From: Chara braunii | Taxonomy: Eukaryota; Streptophyta; Charophyceae; Charales; Characeae | NCBI GenBank assembly: GCA_003427395.1 | Contig: BFEA01001353.1 | Span: forward strand, 3,327-37,718 | DNA length: 34,392 bases | Reading direction: 5' to 3' | Shown here: positions 1 to 9,825 of the stretch, piece after piece | Position numbering within the stretch: position 1 is the first letter of the stretch | How the letters are laid out: each line of letters begins with the position of its first letter | Translations under genes and position numbers: made by a program | The notes under the pieces: generated by a model | Databases searched by the model: none | Told to the model about the DNA's origin: nothing | Seen by the model: the letters and a program-made list of their open reading frames with translations, nothing else

Positions 1-70
1 GGAGGGGGAGGACCAGGAGGAGGGGGAGGAGGAGTAGGGGGAGGAGGAGGAGGAGGAGGAGGAGAAGGAA
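1..70. repeat. GGA/GGGA purine-rich low-complexity tract
   Basis: Almost only G and A on the plus strand, built from GGAGGA and GGGGA units. It runs off the left edge, so its full length is unknown. No coding potential is visible. Confidence 0.85.
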
Positions 71-199
71 AACGACAAGAAGATGAACACACTATGGAAC
101 GGATGCCCATGCCTTCCTCATGTCGCCTCCATCATCTTTCCGCACGTCAAATCTCACAGCAAGTCATCTCTGCCGTCATCTTTATTCGTAAGACTGTAG

Positions 200-200
<1 letters not shown>

Positions 201-241
<41 letters not shown>
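201..241. repeat. (CAA)n microsatellite
   Basis: About 13 uninterrupted AAC triplets. A short open frame through it would encode an asparagine run, which is a repeat by-product and not a gene. Confidence 0.95.
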
Positions 242-244
<3 letters not shown>

Positions 245-276
245 AATGCAAGAGCCACGATCACTGTTCGATAAAT

Positions 277-440
277 CCGGACCCCCGTTAAGGTACTGCG
301 AGCCTCATACAGAGTCCTACAGCTCCTTCGGTTACAGTAGTATTTGACTCGTCTGCTTCCGGACCCCCGTTAAGGTACTGCGAGCCTCATAAAGAGTCCT
401 ACAGCTCCTTCGGTTACAGTAGTATTTGACTCGTCTGCTT
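277..440 (+). repeat. 82-bp tandem duplication (two copies)
   Basis: Copies at 277-358 and 359-440 are adjacent and differ by one base (C310 against A392). Each starts CCGGACCCCCGTTAAGG and ends TCGTCTGCTT. The near identity indicates recent tandem duplication or slippage of an 82-bp unit. I do not recognise the unit. Confidence 0.93.
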
Positions 441-496
441 GCAGGGGAGGTCGAACTCAGTGGGTCTGGTATTTCAACAGCTTAGGGATGTACCAA

Positions 497-560
497 CTGA
501 GGTAGGCCAGTTGGTAGAGACAGCTCCTTTTGACCTCCAGGTCACCCCGGAGTTTGGAAA
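497..560 (+). other. Possible tRNA-like (SINE head) relic
   Basis: TAGGCCAGTTGG at 503-514 fits the pol III A-box consensus at all but one position and is followed by TAGAG as in tRNA D-arms. A perfect small stem TGACCT-CC-AGGTCA (531-544) occupies the anticodon-arm place, and GGTCACCCCGGAGTTTGGAA follows where a T-arm would lie. The B-box is poor and the acceptor stem does not close, so this is at best a decayed tRNA-derived element. Confidence 0.25.
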
Positions 561-1035
561 TGACATGGCATTGCAGATCGGGCGAAGATGAAGTCGTCCA
601 TTACTAGTTAATAAGAGGGAGATGACGACCTGAGGACGAGATAGAGCTGAGTCAGACATGGAAATGATTTAATATCATGCACACGATGTGAAGATGACGT
701 GAAGATTACGTGGGCATGGCATGATGTGGACCCCACTGCGACGCTGCACGTACAAACCAACCGACGGGGAGATTGTACCTCGTTACAGTGAGTGCGACCT
801 CACTGCCATCTCACGGCCTAGTACGGGTTTTCATCGCCATGATGATGCTTCATGTCTCTGGCGTTTTATATACGCCTAGGTAGTACTTGTTTGTGACCTA
901 CGGCTGTTTTTCACGATGCCACTTGCGCTCGGGGCTGTGATCCTACACACACACACTATTCGTTATTGCCGTGTGCATGCATGGCTTTTCATCTGCCCGC
1001 TTGAATGTGTGTCACTATGTGCTCATAATCTGCTA
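561..1035. other. Non-coding stretch, nothing recognised
   Basis: No conserved coding or RNA gene is visible. GATGACGTG-like words around 685-720 foreshadow the minisatellite at 1040-1290. A short ACACACAC run lies near 949. Confidence 0.5.
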
Positions 1036-1039
1036 TGAT

Positions 1040-1290
1040 GTAGAGAGGACGGCAATATGACATTAAGGAGATGATCTGAAGATGAGATGGAGATGATGTG
1101 CAGGAGCTGGAGATGGCGGAGATGATTGCGGAGAAGATGCGGAGATGACGTGGAGACGACGTGGAGAGGACGTGCACAGGAGACGACGTAGAGATTGCGT
1201 GGCGATGACGTGGAGATCGCGAGGATACGACGTGGCGATGATGTGGAGAAGACGGAAGGAGATGGGCAGAAGACAGTGGCGGCGATGACA
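1040..1290 (+). repeat. Degenerate GATGACGTGGAGA minisatellite
   Basis: Purine-rich units of roughly 11-15 bp (GATGACGTGGAGA, GACGACGTGGAGA, GATGATGTGGAGA) repeat with many substitutions. They create long open frames on the minus strand with a monotonous Ser/His/Pro/Val composition. Those frames are products of the repeat, not evidence for a protein. Confidence 0.75.
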
Positions 1291-1389
1291 TCACAATAAG
1301 TGAGTGGCACTTGATCTTCTTCTTTTTTTAAACGTGGAATTGGCTCTTTGATCTTATGGGAGATGATCGGAGGTAGGAGGGAAAGGCAG

Positions 1390-1392
<3 letters not shown>

Positions 1393-1442
<50 letters not shown>
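1393..1442. repeat. (GA)n microsatellite
   Basis: About 25 GA dinucleotides with one AA interruption near 1431. Confidence 0.97.
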
Positions 1443-1443
<1 letters not shown>

Positions 1444-1631
1444 TGAGTATGTACGTGGATCATACGAGAAGTGACGTGCATGTACCTGGATCCGATCCTC
1501 CTGTATGGACATGCGCGTGGAAAAGACACAGGACTGTGGTTAAGGTGCCGACTCATGGATTCCTGTCCACATGCACATCCGTGATGTAAAGTACCAAGTC
1601 TCCTTGGTGTCATCTTAGCGGTCCAATAAAC

Positions 1632-1685
1632 TTTTTTTGTTTTGTTTGTTTGTTTGTTTGTTTGTTTGTTCGTTTGTTTGTTTTT
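1632..1685 (-). repeat. (AAAC)n 3' tail of LINE copy 1
   Basis: The plus strand reads TTTG repeated with one TTCG interruption. On the element strand it lies about 30 bp beyond the 3'-UTR hairpin, the place of a LINE tail. Its far edge is probably the insertion boundary. Confidence 0.7.
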
Positions 1686-1716
1686 AAGGAGATAGCATGC
1701 ATTAACCGTGATATGG

Positions 1717-1793
1717 CAAAAGGAGGCCGGGAATCCCTCCACATCTCAACCCGGAGAGCTGGGGCCATTACCCAGAAAATAGGCTTGTACTGG
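1717..1793 (-). other. Conserved LINE 3'-UTR block with terminal hairpin, copy 1
   Basis: About 77 bp nearly shared with 2907-2984. On the element strand it ends in GGAGG-(9 nt)-CCTCC, a 5-bp stem (arms 1736-1740 and 1722-1726), just before TTTTG and the AAAC tail. 3' stem-loops of this kind are recognised by the reverse transcriptase of several stringent LINE families; that role here is inference. Confidence 0.6.
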
Positions 1794-1924
1794 AAACCGG
1801 GTCCAGTGTCCCATGCCAATCCTCAGTACATGCTAATCTAAAAAAATGCACAACTGGAGAGGCCGACGGCCTAGATGAGAGAAGCACAAGAACAGCACCT
1901 ATCAGCAATCTTCTCACAAAGTTC

Positions 1925-2719
1925 TTACTCTTGACGCTTCCTGTCTTCCAATCCCGAAGCAAAGATCTTCATGCCACTCAAACGGTAGGCCTGTCTAACC
2001 CGACAGGCTAGTCCATCCCAAGGCACCATTAGAACGGGGAAGTTTAACCACTGGCTAATGCTTAGTTTCCCTTCCTCCGAAACAGAAGAGAAGTAACCAC
2101 GGGACCCCCACGTCCGTCTGTACCACAGTGGGCCTTTTCTCTGCCAATCCGCACAACTGGCAGTCAATCTGATCTGTCCCACAATGGGACCTTTTAGTTC
2201 CTCTGTGCGCACCGCCTCCCCTCTGAAGAGTTTCTGGGTCCGAGCCTGCCAAATCACCTTCATTATAATACTTCTGCAGACTTGGGCTATGTAGCCCCAT
2301 CCATTTTCCAATGTGATTGGAGCCTGGGGATATCCTGTGCGGATCCAGGAATCAGACCACGGAATTGTATGAACATTATTCGCAACAGCGCGCGTAGAGG
2401 GGGTGTCTGCTCTTATCAGCACCTCCCCCACGCCCGACCGCGATGTTTCTTTAAAAAAAAAAAAAAAAAAAAAAAAAGACTTGACCAATGTTTCCTCCAC
2501 CATTGCCAGATTTACAAGCAAGTATGGACAGTCAACCCACAGGTGATGGATAGTCTCCCATGCCCAAACGCATCTGGGGCACTGAGGGGAAACCCTCACA
2601 CCCTTAGTACTCAGCCATTCCGCGGTGGGGACCACCTGCATCGATTCTAAGTTGTAACCATAAGAGGCTTGATGCCTTCTGGTCCGGGAGTTTCTGGACT
2701 TGCCTCCAAAAGGCTCCAA
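1925..2719 (-). pseudogene. LINE ORF2 C-terminal fragment (zf-RVT region), copy 1
   Basis: The reading frame contains a reverse-transcriptase zinc-binding (zf-RVT) signature: about residues 33-60 read as a cysteine pair CPRC, then TIHHLWVDCP, the usual C-X2-C...H...C pattern near the end of plant L1-type ORF2. It continues with GWGYIAQVCRS and VIWQARTQKLF, matching the conserved tail with Trp and Arg/Asn that follows zf-RVT. A 25-A run on the plus strand (2453-2477) inserts a Phe tract inside the protein and probably marks an expansion. No RT or endonuclease domain remains. The equivalent region of copy 2 (3567-4981) aligns motif by motif, including LAMV and IWQ. This is a decayed remnant. 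Confidence 0.72.
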
Positions 2720-2906
2720 AGTTTTTGCAATTTATCCATAAGAGGTTTGTTTGTTTTTTTAACAAAAAGCACTGGCAACTTGGCATATCATGATGGTTGC
2801 CTCTGCCTCGTAACGGACTGTCTTTTTTTTCACTTATTTTTAATAGACTATCTTTTTTCTTTATTTCTTTTTATTTTTCAACAACCAACTTTGCAATTCA
2901 TTACAA

Positions 2907-2984
2907 CAAAAGGAGGCCAGGAATCCCTCCACAATCAACCCGGAAATGCTCGGACCATTACCCAGCTTTACGTGCAGGTACTGG
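2907..2984 (-). other. Conserved LINE 3'-UTR block with terminal hairpin, copy 2
   Basis: Counterpart of 1717-1793. The GGAGG/CCTCC stem is preserved (arms 2926-2930 and 2912-2916) and the 9-nt loop differs at one position. TTTTG follows on the element strand in both copies. Confidence 0.6.
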
Positions 2985-3025
2985 AGAAATACGTTTCCGG
3001 CAGAAATGGCCACATCTCAGACGGC

Positions 3026-3088
3026 TGCTCTGATAACCCTCCAGTCTGCTCTGATAACCCTCCAGTCTGCTCAGATAACCCTCCAGTC
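3026..3088 (+). repeat. Three tandem 21-bp units in the LINE 3' UTR
   Basis: Unit TGCTCTGATAACCCTCC plus AGTC at 3026-3046, 3047-3067 and 3068-3088; the third differs by one base. Degenerate CCACACAAAC repeats follow at about 3120-3185. Confidence 0.9.
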
Positions 3089-3566
3089 CTGGGAACAAAG
3101 AAGCCACACGGCCTTAAAAACCACACAAACCAAAGCCTACCACAAGAAGCCACAAAAGCCACACAAACGAAAACCTACCACCGAAAAAACACCTAGCCTA
3201 TGCTATAACTCTAATAAATCTATCATATCTATCCTTATAACTATCTTGCCTCTCCTTGCAAATCCAATAGTTCTCCCCTAAAACGGGGTGAGTGCAGAGA
3301 ATCCCAGCTTAGGATTCCAACAACAGTAGCTGCTCCCTCTTCCAAACCCCACTGCCTGCCTACTGTGGCCCCCAAAAAGCCCAGCAACCTAGCGCTACAG
3401 GTTGCAACAATACCAACAATAAAACAACAGTCATCAGCAACAAAAACACTGACAAAGAGCTAACTAACTTAAACTCACCTGTCTAGAGTTCCTCCTGGGG
3501 CAGCCAGGGGACTCTACTGCTGATCATCAAAACAATAGGAAAAAGTATGATCATACTTGGAGCAGT

Positions 3567-4981
3567 CAGGAGTCAAAAATCAGTTGTGTACCATCTACCC
3601 GAACCAGCGAGCCCCGAAGGGCCCATGTATCCAGAAACCACAAGAGACCACCTTGTGATAGCTGCTGAGGTTTCACTTTGCGACACCAGTCTACCTGAAT
3701 CGCCTGTCTCATCACACTGGTAAATGTACTTCGAATTTGACGATTTGTCCATTCTTTGTTCTCAAAAACCTGATCGTTGCGGCTTTGCCAGATTACTGCA
3801 CAACAACCTGCTCGTGTTGCCTAAGCGACATAGCCCCAACCTTTTGACTTTGAGCAGGCTTCAGGGAGTCCGCCCAACAAGGACCACACCTTTTCCCATG
3901 CAATGGCCGGGCCCGAGATACGGTACCAGTGGTTTATCCACCATTGCCAGACTCAACTAGAGGCCGGACAGTCCCACCAGAAGTGAACAGTTGATTTGAA
4001 TGCCCATTGACATCTTTTGCATGTCAGATTGAGCTTTAATCCATGCTTCACGCTCAGCTAGCCATACGGCCGATGGTGTAGCAACCAAAGAGACCAGCCA
4101 TAACAGAGAGGCTTGCTTTTGGTTAGCAATCAAGTTAAACTGTTCCCAGCAAGATGTAAGGGCAGCATCAATCGTTGAAGTTCCAGCGGCAGTAGCTGAG
4201 CCCAGCGGGCTCGAACCATTACTCTGGGGAGCTTCAGTGGTTGATTCGCAGTATATCCCAATTTCAAAGAGTATTCTGCTAAAATAGCATTCGAATCACG
4301 AGGGCCTTTTATAGTCCATTCCCACATCGCTGGGTCTAACTTCATTTGTGTGATTGGGCAGCCCTTACTGAGTAGCTGACAGAATGGGGGGTCCTCTGAC
4401 CTTGCGTGTTCATAAACTCGAATCTGTTGCAGTGCCTCGCCAAGTGGCGGGGGTGGGTTCTCTTTCTCCAAATCCAGTACTCCAGAGTTCTGGTCATCCC
4501 AACACTGAAAGTTCCTACAACCGTTTGAATCAGTCGTCATTAATTTCCAGACCTGTTGCGGTTCTGAGAGGACGCTGGAGAACCATGTCCCCTGCAGATC
4601 AATACCGCTTGGTGCAATGATTTCCTTCCAATGATTCGGGATAGCGTCAATTACCAGTTGCTTTCTCTCTGCTAAGTGCCATACCCGGCCTAATTTGAGT
4701 CTCAAGTCAAAGTCCAGAATCCAGTTTCCCCGGAGGTCATCCCAAAGGTCCCTGATACGTAGTATCCCCTTCTCAATCCAGGAGTGACCAAAACTGACGG
4801 AGGAGGAATCCGCCCTTAGCCATTCCCCTAAGGTCCTGAGGAATCTCTTACCTTGGGGTTCTCGAAAATGGGCTGGGTGTGTCGGACCCACCAGGTGTGG
4901 TGCTCCGCCTGGGACAGAGATGGAGATGGAGGATGAAGGGGGAGCGAGATGGCATAGCGCAACTCCCATGCGAGACTCCAA
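3567..4981 (-). pseudogene. LINE ORF2 C-terminal region, copy 2, with frameshifts
   Basis: The longest open piece (4130-4981, 283 codons) carries the post-RT region of L1-like ORF2, recognised by FGHSWIEKGILRIRDLWDDL and the following hydrophobic/charged pattern. After a frameshift near 4130 the zf-RVT part continues in another frame (VWLAEREAW; then a Cys pair in CKRCQWAF and VHFWWDCP near 3960-4030). Another shift near 3960-3850 leads to IWQSRNDQVFENKEW (about 3745-3790), and the frame ends at a TGA at 3567-3569. A TAG at 3821-3823 sits where copy 1 has Gln, fitting CAG to TAG. Endonuclease and RT catalytic regions are absent. Confidence 0.7.
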
Positions 4982-5243
4982 CGCATGTACTCCAAGATGT
5001 GCGAATGTAGAATGATCCGCAAAACAGACATCAGCTGGGGTATACCCGAGCAGACTGACGAGACTTGACTGGACTGGCTGGTACCGACAAAGGTACCGGC
5101 CTGGACTGGACTACCCCGAATACAACACAGGCCTGTGAGAATAGGCCAAGGGGCTGGTCTCACAGGCCAACCAGAGGTTCGCTACACAATCCCCGGCCGG
5201 TGATGGATCGCCTAGATATAAGGACGCTTCCGCCAAGAAGCTG
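4982..5243. other. Non-coding stretch upstream of LINE copy 2
   Basis: A minus-strand frame overlaps the LINE start but shows no conserved motif. Short GACTGGACTGG and GGTACCG repeats occur near 5065-5110. I see no gene. Confidence 0.4.
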
Positions 5244-5362
5244 TGTATACCGCCGTACGCATACGGCCTGTCCGCACGTCCGCACGTCCATACGTACGGC
5301 CCCCCGGCGCCCGTACGGCCCGTACGTACGGACTTCGGGCCGTCCGTACACGGCCTTCCGGA
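5244..5362. repeat. CGTACG-rich palindromic patch 1
   Basis: Dense in CGTACG, CCGTACGG and GTCCGTAC words, several self-complementary. It is CpG-rich, unlike its AT-rich surroundings. A similar patch lies at 5985-6055 beyond the low-complexity block. Confidence 0.6.
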
Positions 5363-5414
5363 GGGGTGCTGAGGGGGTGGATGGGCTGGGGGGGAGTCGG
5401 GTGTCAAGGGGTAC

Positions 5415-5547
5415 CCCCCCATTAAAAAAAACAGTAAAAAAAAAAGATGTTTTTTTTTTTTTGGTCCCGGGTGAAAAAACAAAAAAAAAAATTGATCGAT
5501 TGATTAATTCGTTGATTGATTGATTGATTGATTGTTTGATTGATTAG

Positions 5548-5585
<38 letters not shown>

Positions 5586-5850
5586 AATTGATTGATTGGC
5601 AGTGGGGGGGTCGCCTCCCCCCCCGAACACACACACACACCCACACCCACCCACCCACCCACCCACCTTTTTTTTCCTTTTTTTGTTTTTTTTTTTAATT
5701 ATTGATTGACTGATTGATTAATTGATTGATTGATTATCAGGAGGGGGGGTTGCCTCCTCCCCNCGCACGCGGGGCAACTGCCCATTTTTTTTTTGCCACG
5801 AGTTTCTTTTTTTTTTCTTTTTTTTTTCCGTCTTTTTTTGTTTTTGATGT
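5415..5850. repeat. Compound low-complexity block
   Basis: Poly(T) runs, (TTGA)n at about 5493-5598 and again 5697-5736, (AC)n then (ACCC)n at 5628-5667, and G/C runs such as GGGGGTCGCCTCCCCC. One N at 5763. No coding signal. Confidence 0.9.
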
Positions 5851-5891
5851 TTTAAAAATCCTTCCAAAGGTCAAAAAATAAATAAAGAAAA

Positions 5892-5928
5892 ATGGGGTTA
5901 TAGATCTTTTCAAGATCTACAACCCCAT
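5892..5928. repeat. Foldback hairpin, 17-bp arms with one mismatch
   Basis: Arms 5892-5908 and 5912-5928 pair at 16 of 17 positions around a 3-nt loop. An A-rich flank to the left and T15 to the right would extend the pairing. It could be a foldback product of the surrounding slippage-prone DNA; no MITE-type target duplication is evident. Confidence 0.85.
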
Positions 5929-6060
5929 GTTTTTTTTTTTTTTGGGGGGGGGGGGTTACCCCCATATCACCGTCGTATGGCCGCCGTTTGTACGCCCGTA
6001 CGACCGTCCGTCCGTCCGTACGCACGGGCCGTACGGAGACCCCCCGTACGACGTATGGGG
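5929..6060. repeat. T15/G13 run followed by CGTACG-rich patch 2
   Basis: A T run and a G run (5930-5956) precede a patch with GTCCGTCCGTCCGTACG and GGGCCGTACGG, resembling 5244-5362. These two patches bracket the low-complexity block. Confidence 0.7.
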
Positions 6061-6628
6061 GACGACACAGCCAAGAAGCGGAACTCTACCAAAGAAAAAG
6101 AAAACCTGAGTAGTCTAGGATGTGGACCAAGCTCTATGCTGAGTCCATGCGATGCAACCTACGATAGAAAATGTCACGAAAACAACAATATCACAGCTAA
6201 CAGCCTAAGTGAAAGCAGAAGCAACTAACTAGCATAGATGTCCTAGGAGAGCAGAAAGTAATGACAGCTAAACACTAGAATGTTGGAGGCGGTAACCTCA
6301 GTCTGGAAACAGCTGACTAGTCTATAAGTCCTAAGAACAGCAAAAGCAGAACAACTAAATCCTAGAAATGTCAGAGGCAGTAGCCTCAGTCTGAGAGCAA
6401 CAAAGCAATAACAAGACAACCATATGTCACAGGAGGAGTGTGTCGCAACCAAGGATGGAATGATCTCTTAGGGTGGCGAATGCAGCCTAGGGGGCAATAA
6501 ACTCCTAAGTGCATCCACACATAAATGGCAGGGAGACACACGTTATCAGGCTCAATGAGGGTAGGGAACTGGGAGCGAACAGAACCAATGACCCCAACAG
6601 ATAGACCATCAGGGCGGGTAATGTTCGA
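6061..6628. other. Non-coding stretch with an imperfect 85-bp repeat
   Basis: No gene recognised. Two related segments (about 6267-6330 and 6352-6415) each contain a small hairpin of the form GAGGC-GGTAA-CCTCAGTCTG or GAGGC-AGTAG-CCTCAGTCTG. Part of this may belong to the 3' LTR of the chromovirus, whose end I could not find. Confidence 0.4.
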
Positions 6629-7135
6629 CTAAGGGGTGACCGCTATGGAGGGTCGACCATGCAAGGGAATAAGCGAGCCTGGTATACTGGGCGCACCTAG
6701 ATGAAGCATGCAAGGCTGCCTAACTACGGCGTGAGGGCCGACAGAGGGTAGAAAAGTGATGGGTAAGGGAATCATGCAAATGACTCCTAAGGTGAGGGAA
6801 GTCGAAGCTAGATCCGTAAGCTGGGAAGCCAGGGCAATGCTACGGTCTCGATGCTTATGCGTACACCAAGGGAGATCCCAACTTAGAGGAACCCGGCGAA
6901 GGGAGACCATCATGTGACACAACCAGGGTACTGTACAGGGTAAAGCGGTAAGAGAGTGATGACGTCTGACGTAGGCAGAGCTGGTCGTGACGAAGTCGAT
7001 GAAGTTGCCGATGACGTCCATGATGAGAAGTCTGGAATGTCGTCGAGGAAGAGCCGCAATGTCGACGAGCTGAAGTGGCAAAACTGGTGTGGATGGAGTA
7101 CTGAGAAGTCAAAGACGTGGGAAGAGAAGTCGGAG
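6629..7135 (-). other. Probable 3' untranslated/LTR region of the chromovirus
   Basis: It lies directly beyond the pol stop on the element strand. Overlapping minus-strand frames here show no conserved domain. No polypurine tract or TG...CA LTR boundary could be fixed, because the partner 5' LTR lies outside the window. Confidence 0.4.
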
Positions 7136-8030
7136 TCAATTGTCGTATCGAGCAGGACGACGACGAGTGCGTTGCTGAAGGTCTGCCTCAGATGGAGCAG
7201 GCTCGACTTCAGCGGTCTCGTCAGTCGAGGGAGAAGGGGGGGGTTCAGTGGGCTGAGGGGAAGTAGTCAACCCAGCACGACGAGCACGGTCATATGCACG
7301 CACCAACATGCGAGCGTGCTGCAAGTGCTCGAGGGGCTCCCAAGTAGCCTCCTCATCAGGGTTACCCTTCCAACGTATGAGATGCTCGACGTGGGGAGGG
7401 TTGTCACCGGTGACTCGATGACTAATGATGTCTGAAACGAGGAACTCCACGTGGTCATCCACCATGATGGGTGGAGGGCGCTCGTATGGTTGTCCAACGA
7501 AACGCTCAGACGGTCTGCGGTAGGGACGCAGTAAGGAAACGTGGTAGACATCGTGCACACGAGCCTTACGTAGGTAGTCGGGCAACTTCACACCGAAGAT
7601 GACCGGGCTAGATGACGTATCAGAACCGACGGCCTGGAGAATGCGGCATGGGCCAAAGAAGCGACGTCGGAACTTGCGAAGCGTGTCCGCTTTGAGCTGT
7701 AAGTGGCGGGCGTCGACAAGCACATCATCACTGACTTTGAATGGGTGATGCATTCTAGATCAGTTCGCACGTGCGGCCATGCGAGTCTGGGAAGCGGCTA
7801 TGTGCTCATGCGCGGTCTTCATGATCGACGTCATGTGTGCAACCCAATCATCCTGCGCGGGACAACTCGTGTCGGGGTGCATCTGGGACGATCGAAGGAA
7901 GTCCGCGAGAACACGAGGATGATAGCCGAGGTCGCAATAGTAAGGCGACATCCCCGTGGTTGGCGAGACGGTGTGGTTGTAGGCTATCTCCGCGTGGGCA
8001 AGATGGAGATCCCACTGCTGGTCGTCACGA
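7136..8030 (-). pseudogene. Chromovirus Pol C-terminus: integrase end plus chromodomain
   Basis: Minus-strand Ty3/gypsy Pol. The part from 8030 to 7763 encodes the end of the integrase core (HLAHAEIAYNH, then TTGMSPYYCDLGYHPR). An in-frame TGA at 7760-7762 interrupts it, probably CGA to TGA. The frame resumes through a GPY/F-like segment (RRFFGPCRILQ) and PDYLRKARVHDVYHVSLLRPY, the usual integrase C-terminal SH3-like region. A chromodomain follows at about residues 102-153 of the last open piece, with LIRWKGNPDEEATWEP. Of the three aromatic-cage positions it has Phe104 and Trp128 but Asn131 in the third, as in many plant chromoviruses. A Pro/Ser-rich tail ends at 7136. The upstream half of the same gene is at 33412-34392, separated by the giant insertion. 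Confidence 0.9.
8027..8030. repeat. Target-site duplication, left copy (ACGA)
   Basis: ACGA abuts the TG end of the giant element. The right copy is 33412-33415. With the element and one ACGA copy disregarded, the codon phase of the chromovirus integrase matches on both sides. Confidence 0.75.
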
Positions 8031-9676
8031 TGTCGTGCACATCGGTCCGGCACCACTCAAAGGTAGCGTGACACCCTCCCGGCCGCGTCACGCAGGAGTC
8101 GGAATGCAACCCTTATTGTGATACACTCGTGGAGCTTCCGTAAGCCGCTCCGGCCGGGTGCGCCAGCCATACCTCTCGCGAGCCCCTACGATAGGACAGG
8201 GCCTACGCGAGGGACGACTACCTCCACCTTACGGGAGCTGTCATCTCCCTTCGGAGGGCGTATCCCCGCCGAGCTACCAGTCCACAGTACGAAAGCTGAT
8301 CAACTGCAATCGCAGAGGTGGACCAACCGAGGGCGTTTCTCGTTCGCTGTAGCATAAGGGGTACGCGCGGTACTATGCCTCTATCGGACCCGCACGCGAA
8401 CCGACATCTTGGGGGGCTGAGGTCCCAAGCNCGGCTCGTCGNCGGTCGACTAGNACGCATCCCACACGCCANNCGCACTCCACTATAAGGTACNTAAAAG
8501 TAAAGCACACGCACACANGCACACAAGNACTGAACNACGCAAAGGACGTACAACGCGACACCCTCNTANTCCCTTAGTATCNATCCCATAACTTCCTNGT
8601 GCGGGAATCGGTTGAGCGTCGTGCGCGAGACTTAATATAAGCNGCNCGGGCGTAGGCCTTCTCATATCGACTAGCAATGCCAANGCACACAAACAGTCGC
8701 GAANATGGCGTACTATGCAGTGNCCATAATCGAGCGGTCCCTNNTGGATCCNAGTACCGCTTATGACACTCACGTGTCAGANTNGAANTNTCGTGAGGGT
8801 TCCGCCCTTCACGNCATTGCACGACTGAAGGACTAGCCGTGNGGCCGCCNCGGCACGTCCGGCTTTCGGCCCGAGTGCCCCGACGGTCAAGGCAAATAGG
8901 TTCTGCCCGAGGGGGGTCCCCTTCAGTGCAGGGCCTAGGGCTTGGGATGTCCTGGACAAGGACCTTGAATCCCGGCCCNGGACCAACGTCCGACTAGCAA
9001 TCTTCGAGAAGCACCTATATAAGTGATGGGGTCATCCTTTCTCTACTAGCCCATCCCCTGATTAACTCCTTAGCACGCGGCCCCTTTCAGGCCACACAAG
9101 TATCCTACATAGGTACGCATACATACACATATACACACATATATACTCATATGGGAATGAACGTGTGACGATCACATCTCACAGTCATAGTGGGCCTCCT
9201 CATAGCCATACACATATATATAAGATCGCAGGGCAGTCCAATCCAATAATCCAAGCCCCAGAACATACCTGCAATCACATCAAAGAGTCAAGCAAAAGTC
9301 CATACACTACACGGAGTCAACTCCAACCAATCTCTATGCTCATACCCCTTGCCTCAACCATGCAAGCCCCAACCTCCAGCCAACCAACCTTAGGTAAATA
9401 CTCAGTANCTTTGTTAAATGGCCATTCAATAAAAGTCCTGGTGAAACCTTAACAAAACAGAAAAGATCACCAGGGCTGAAGCNTCTTTGGGTTGAGTAAG
9501 GAGAGTGGGTTGAGGTTGAGTCGTAAACTAACGAGTCGGCAACCGACCTGTTATCTGTGATCACAAAAGGTGATCCTTGCAGGATCAAAGTTGAATCTAG
9601 CCCCAAGTCCTGAATCAATCGATCAATGAGACCTGTAACACAAGACAGACCAATCTCAAGCTAAGTCTATGAGCTC

Positions 9677-9694
9677 ATGGAGGATAACCTCCAT
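9677..9694. repeat. Perfect 7-bp hairpin in the LTR
   Basis: ATGGAGG-ATAA-CCTCCAT. The same sequence is in the other LTR at offset 19,806. It is one of several short perfect stems in this part of the LTR. Confidence 0.8.
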
Positions 9695-9825
9695 ATCACG
9701 ATCTTACTCAAGCCACCACACTTAANTAGGTCTAAGCTGTATCTNTAGCCAACGCCCAAGCAAGGGTAGNCTANGACATAGNCTCTCCNACGTACGTCGC
9801 CANCTGCTGAAANACAAGCNAACCC

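Larger units (their letters stand above)
1632..2800 (-). mobile_element. LINE copy 1 (5'-truncated non-LTR retrotransposon)
   Basis: On the minus strand this holds the C-terminal part of an ORF2 (1925-2719 plus a frameshifted piece up to about 2786), a 3' UTR and a simple-sequence tail of AAAC units (plus-strand TTTG repeat, 1632-1685). The tail at the 3' end and the missing RT/endonuclease part fit a target-primed, 5'-truncated LINE insertion. The same family recurs immediately to the right, with a matching 3'-UTR block. Confidence 0.72.
2885..4981 (-). mobile_element. LINE copy 2 (5'-truncated, same family)
   Basis: A minus-strand element with ORF2 C-terminal coding sequence (3567-4981), a roughly 650-bp 3' UTR (about 2907-3566) containing short tandem repeats, and a T-rich plus-strand stretch (2820-2880) that would be an A-rich tail. 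It has the same family-specific 3'-UTR block and the same zf-RVT tail as copy 1, in the same orientation. The 5' boundary is not clear: recognisable ORF2 similarity starts near 4850. Confidence 0.68.

Noticed and set aside
94-291. Short plus-strand frame with an Asn run
   Set aside because: It only reads through the (CAA)n microsatellite and has no conserved residues.
989-1742. Long minus-strand frames rich in Ser, His and Pro
   Set aside because: They arise from the degenerate GATGACGTGGAGA, (GA)n and (TTTG)n repeats; composition is periodic and no domain is visible.
5065-5523. Plus- and minus-strand frames with Arg/Thr/Pro-rich sequence
   Set aside because: All frames through the CGTACG-rich patch are open because of its composition; they are not protein-like.
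6956-8121. Plus-strand frames across the chromovirus pol
   Set aside because: They are antisense shadows of the integrase/chromodomain gene, whose minus-strand motifs are unmistakable.
9014-9230. CTATATAAG and TATATATAAG as promoter TATA boxes
   Set aside because: They lie in an AT-rich, microsatellite-like part of the LTR, read best on the plus strand (antisense to the element), and no start site can be tied to them.
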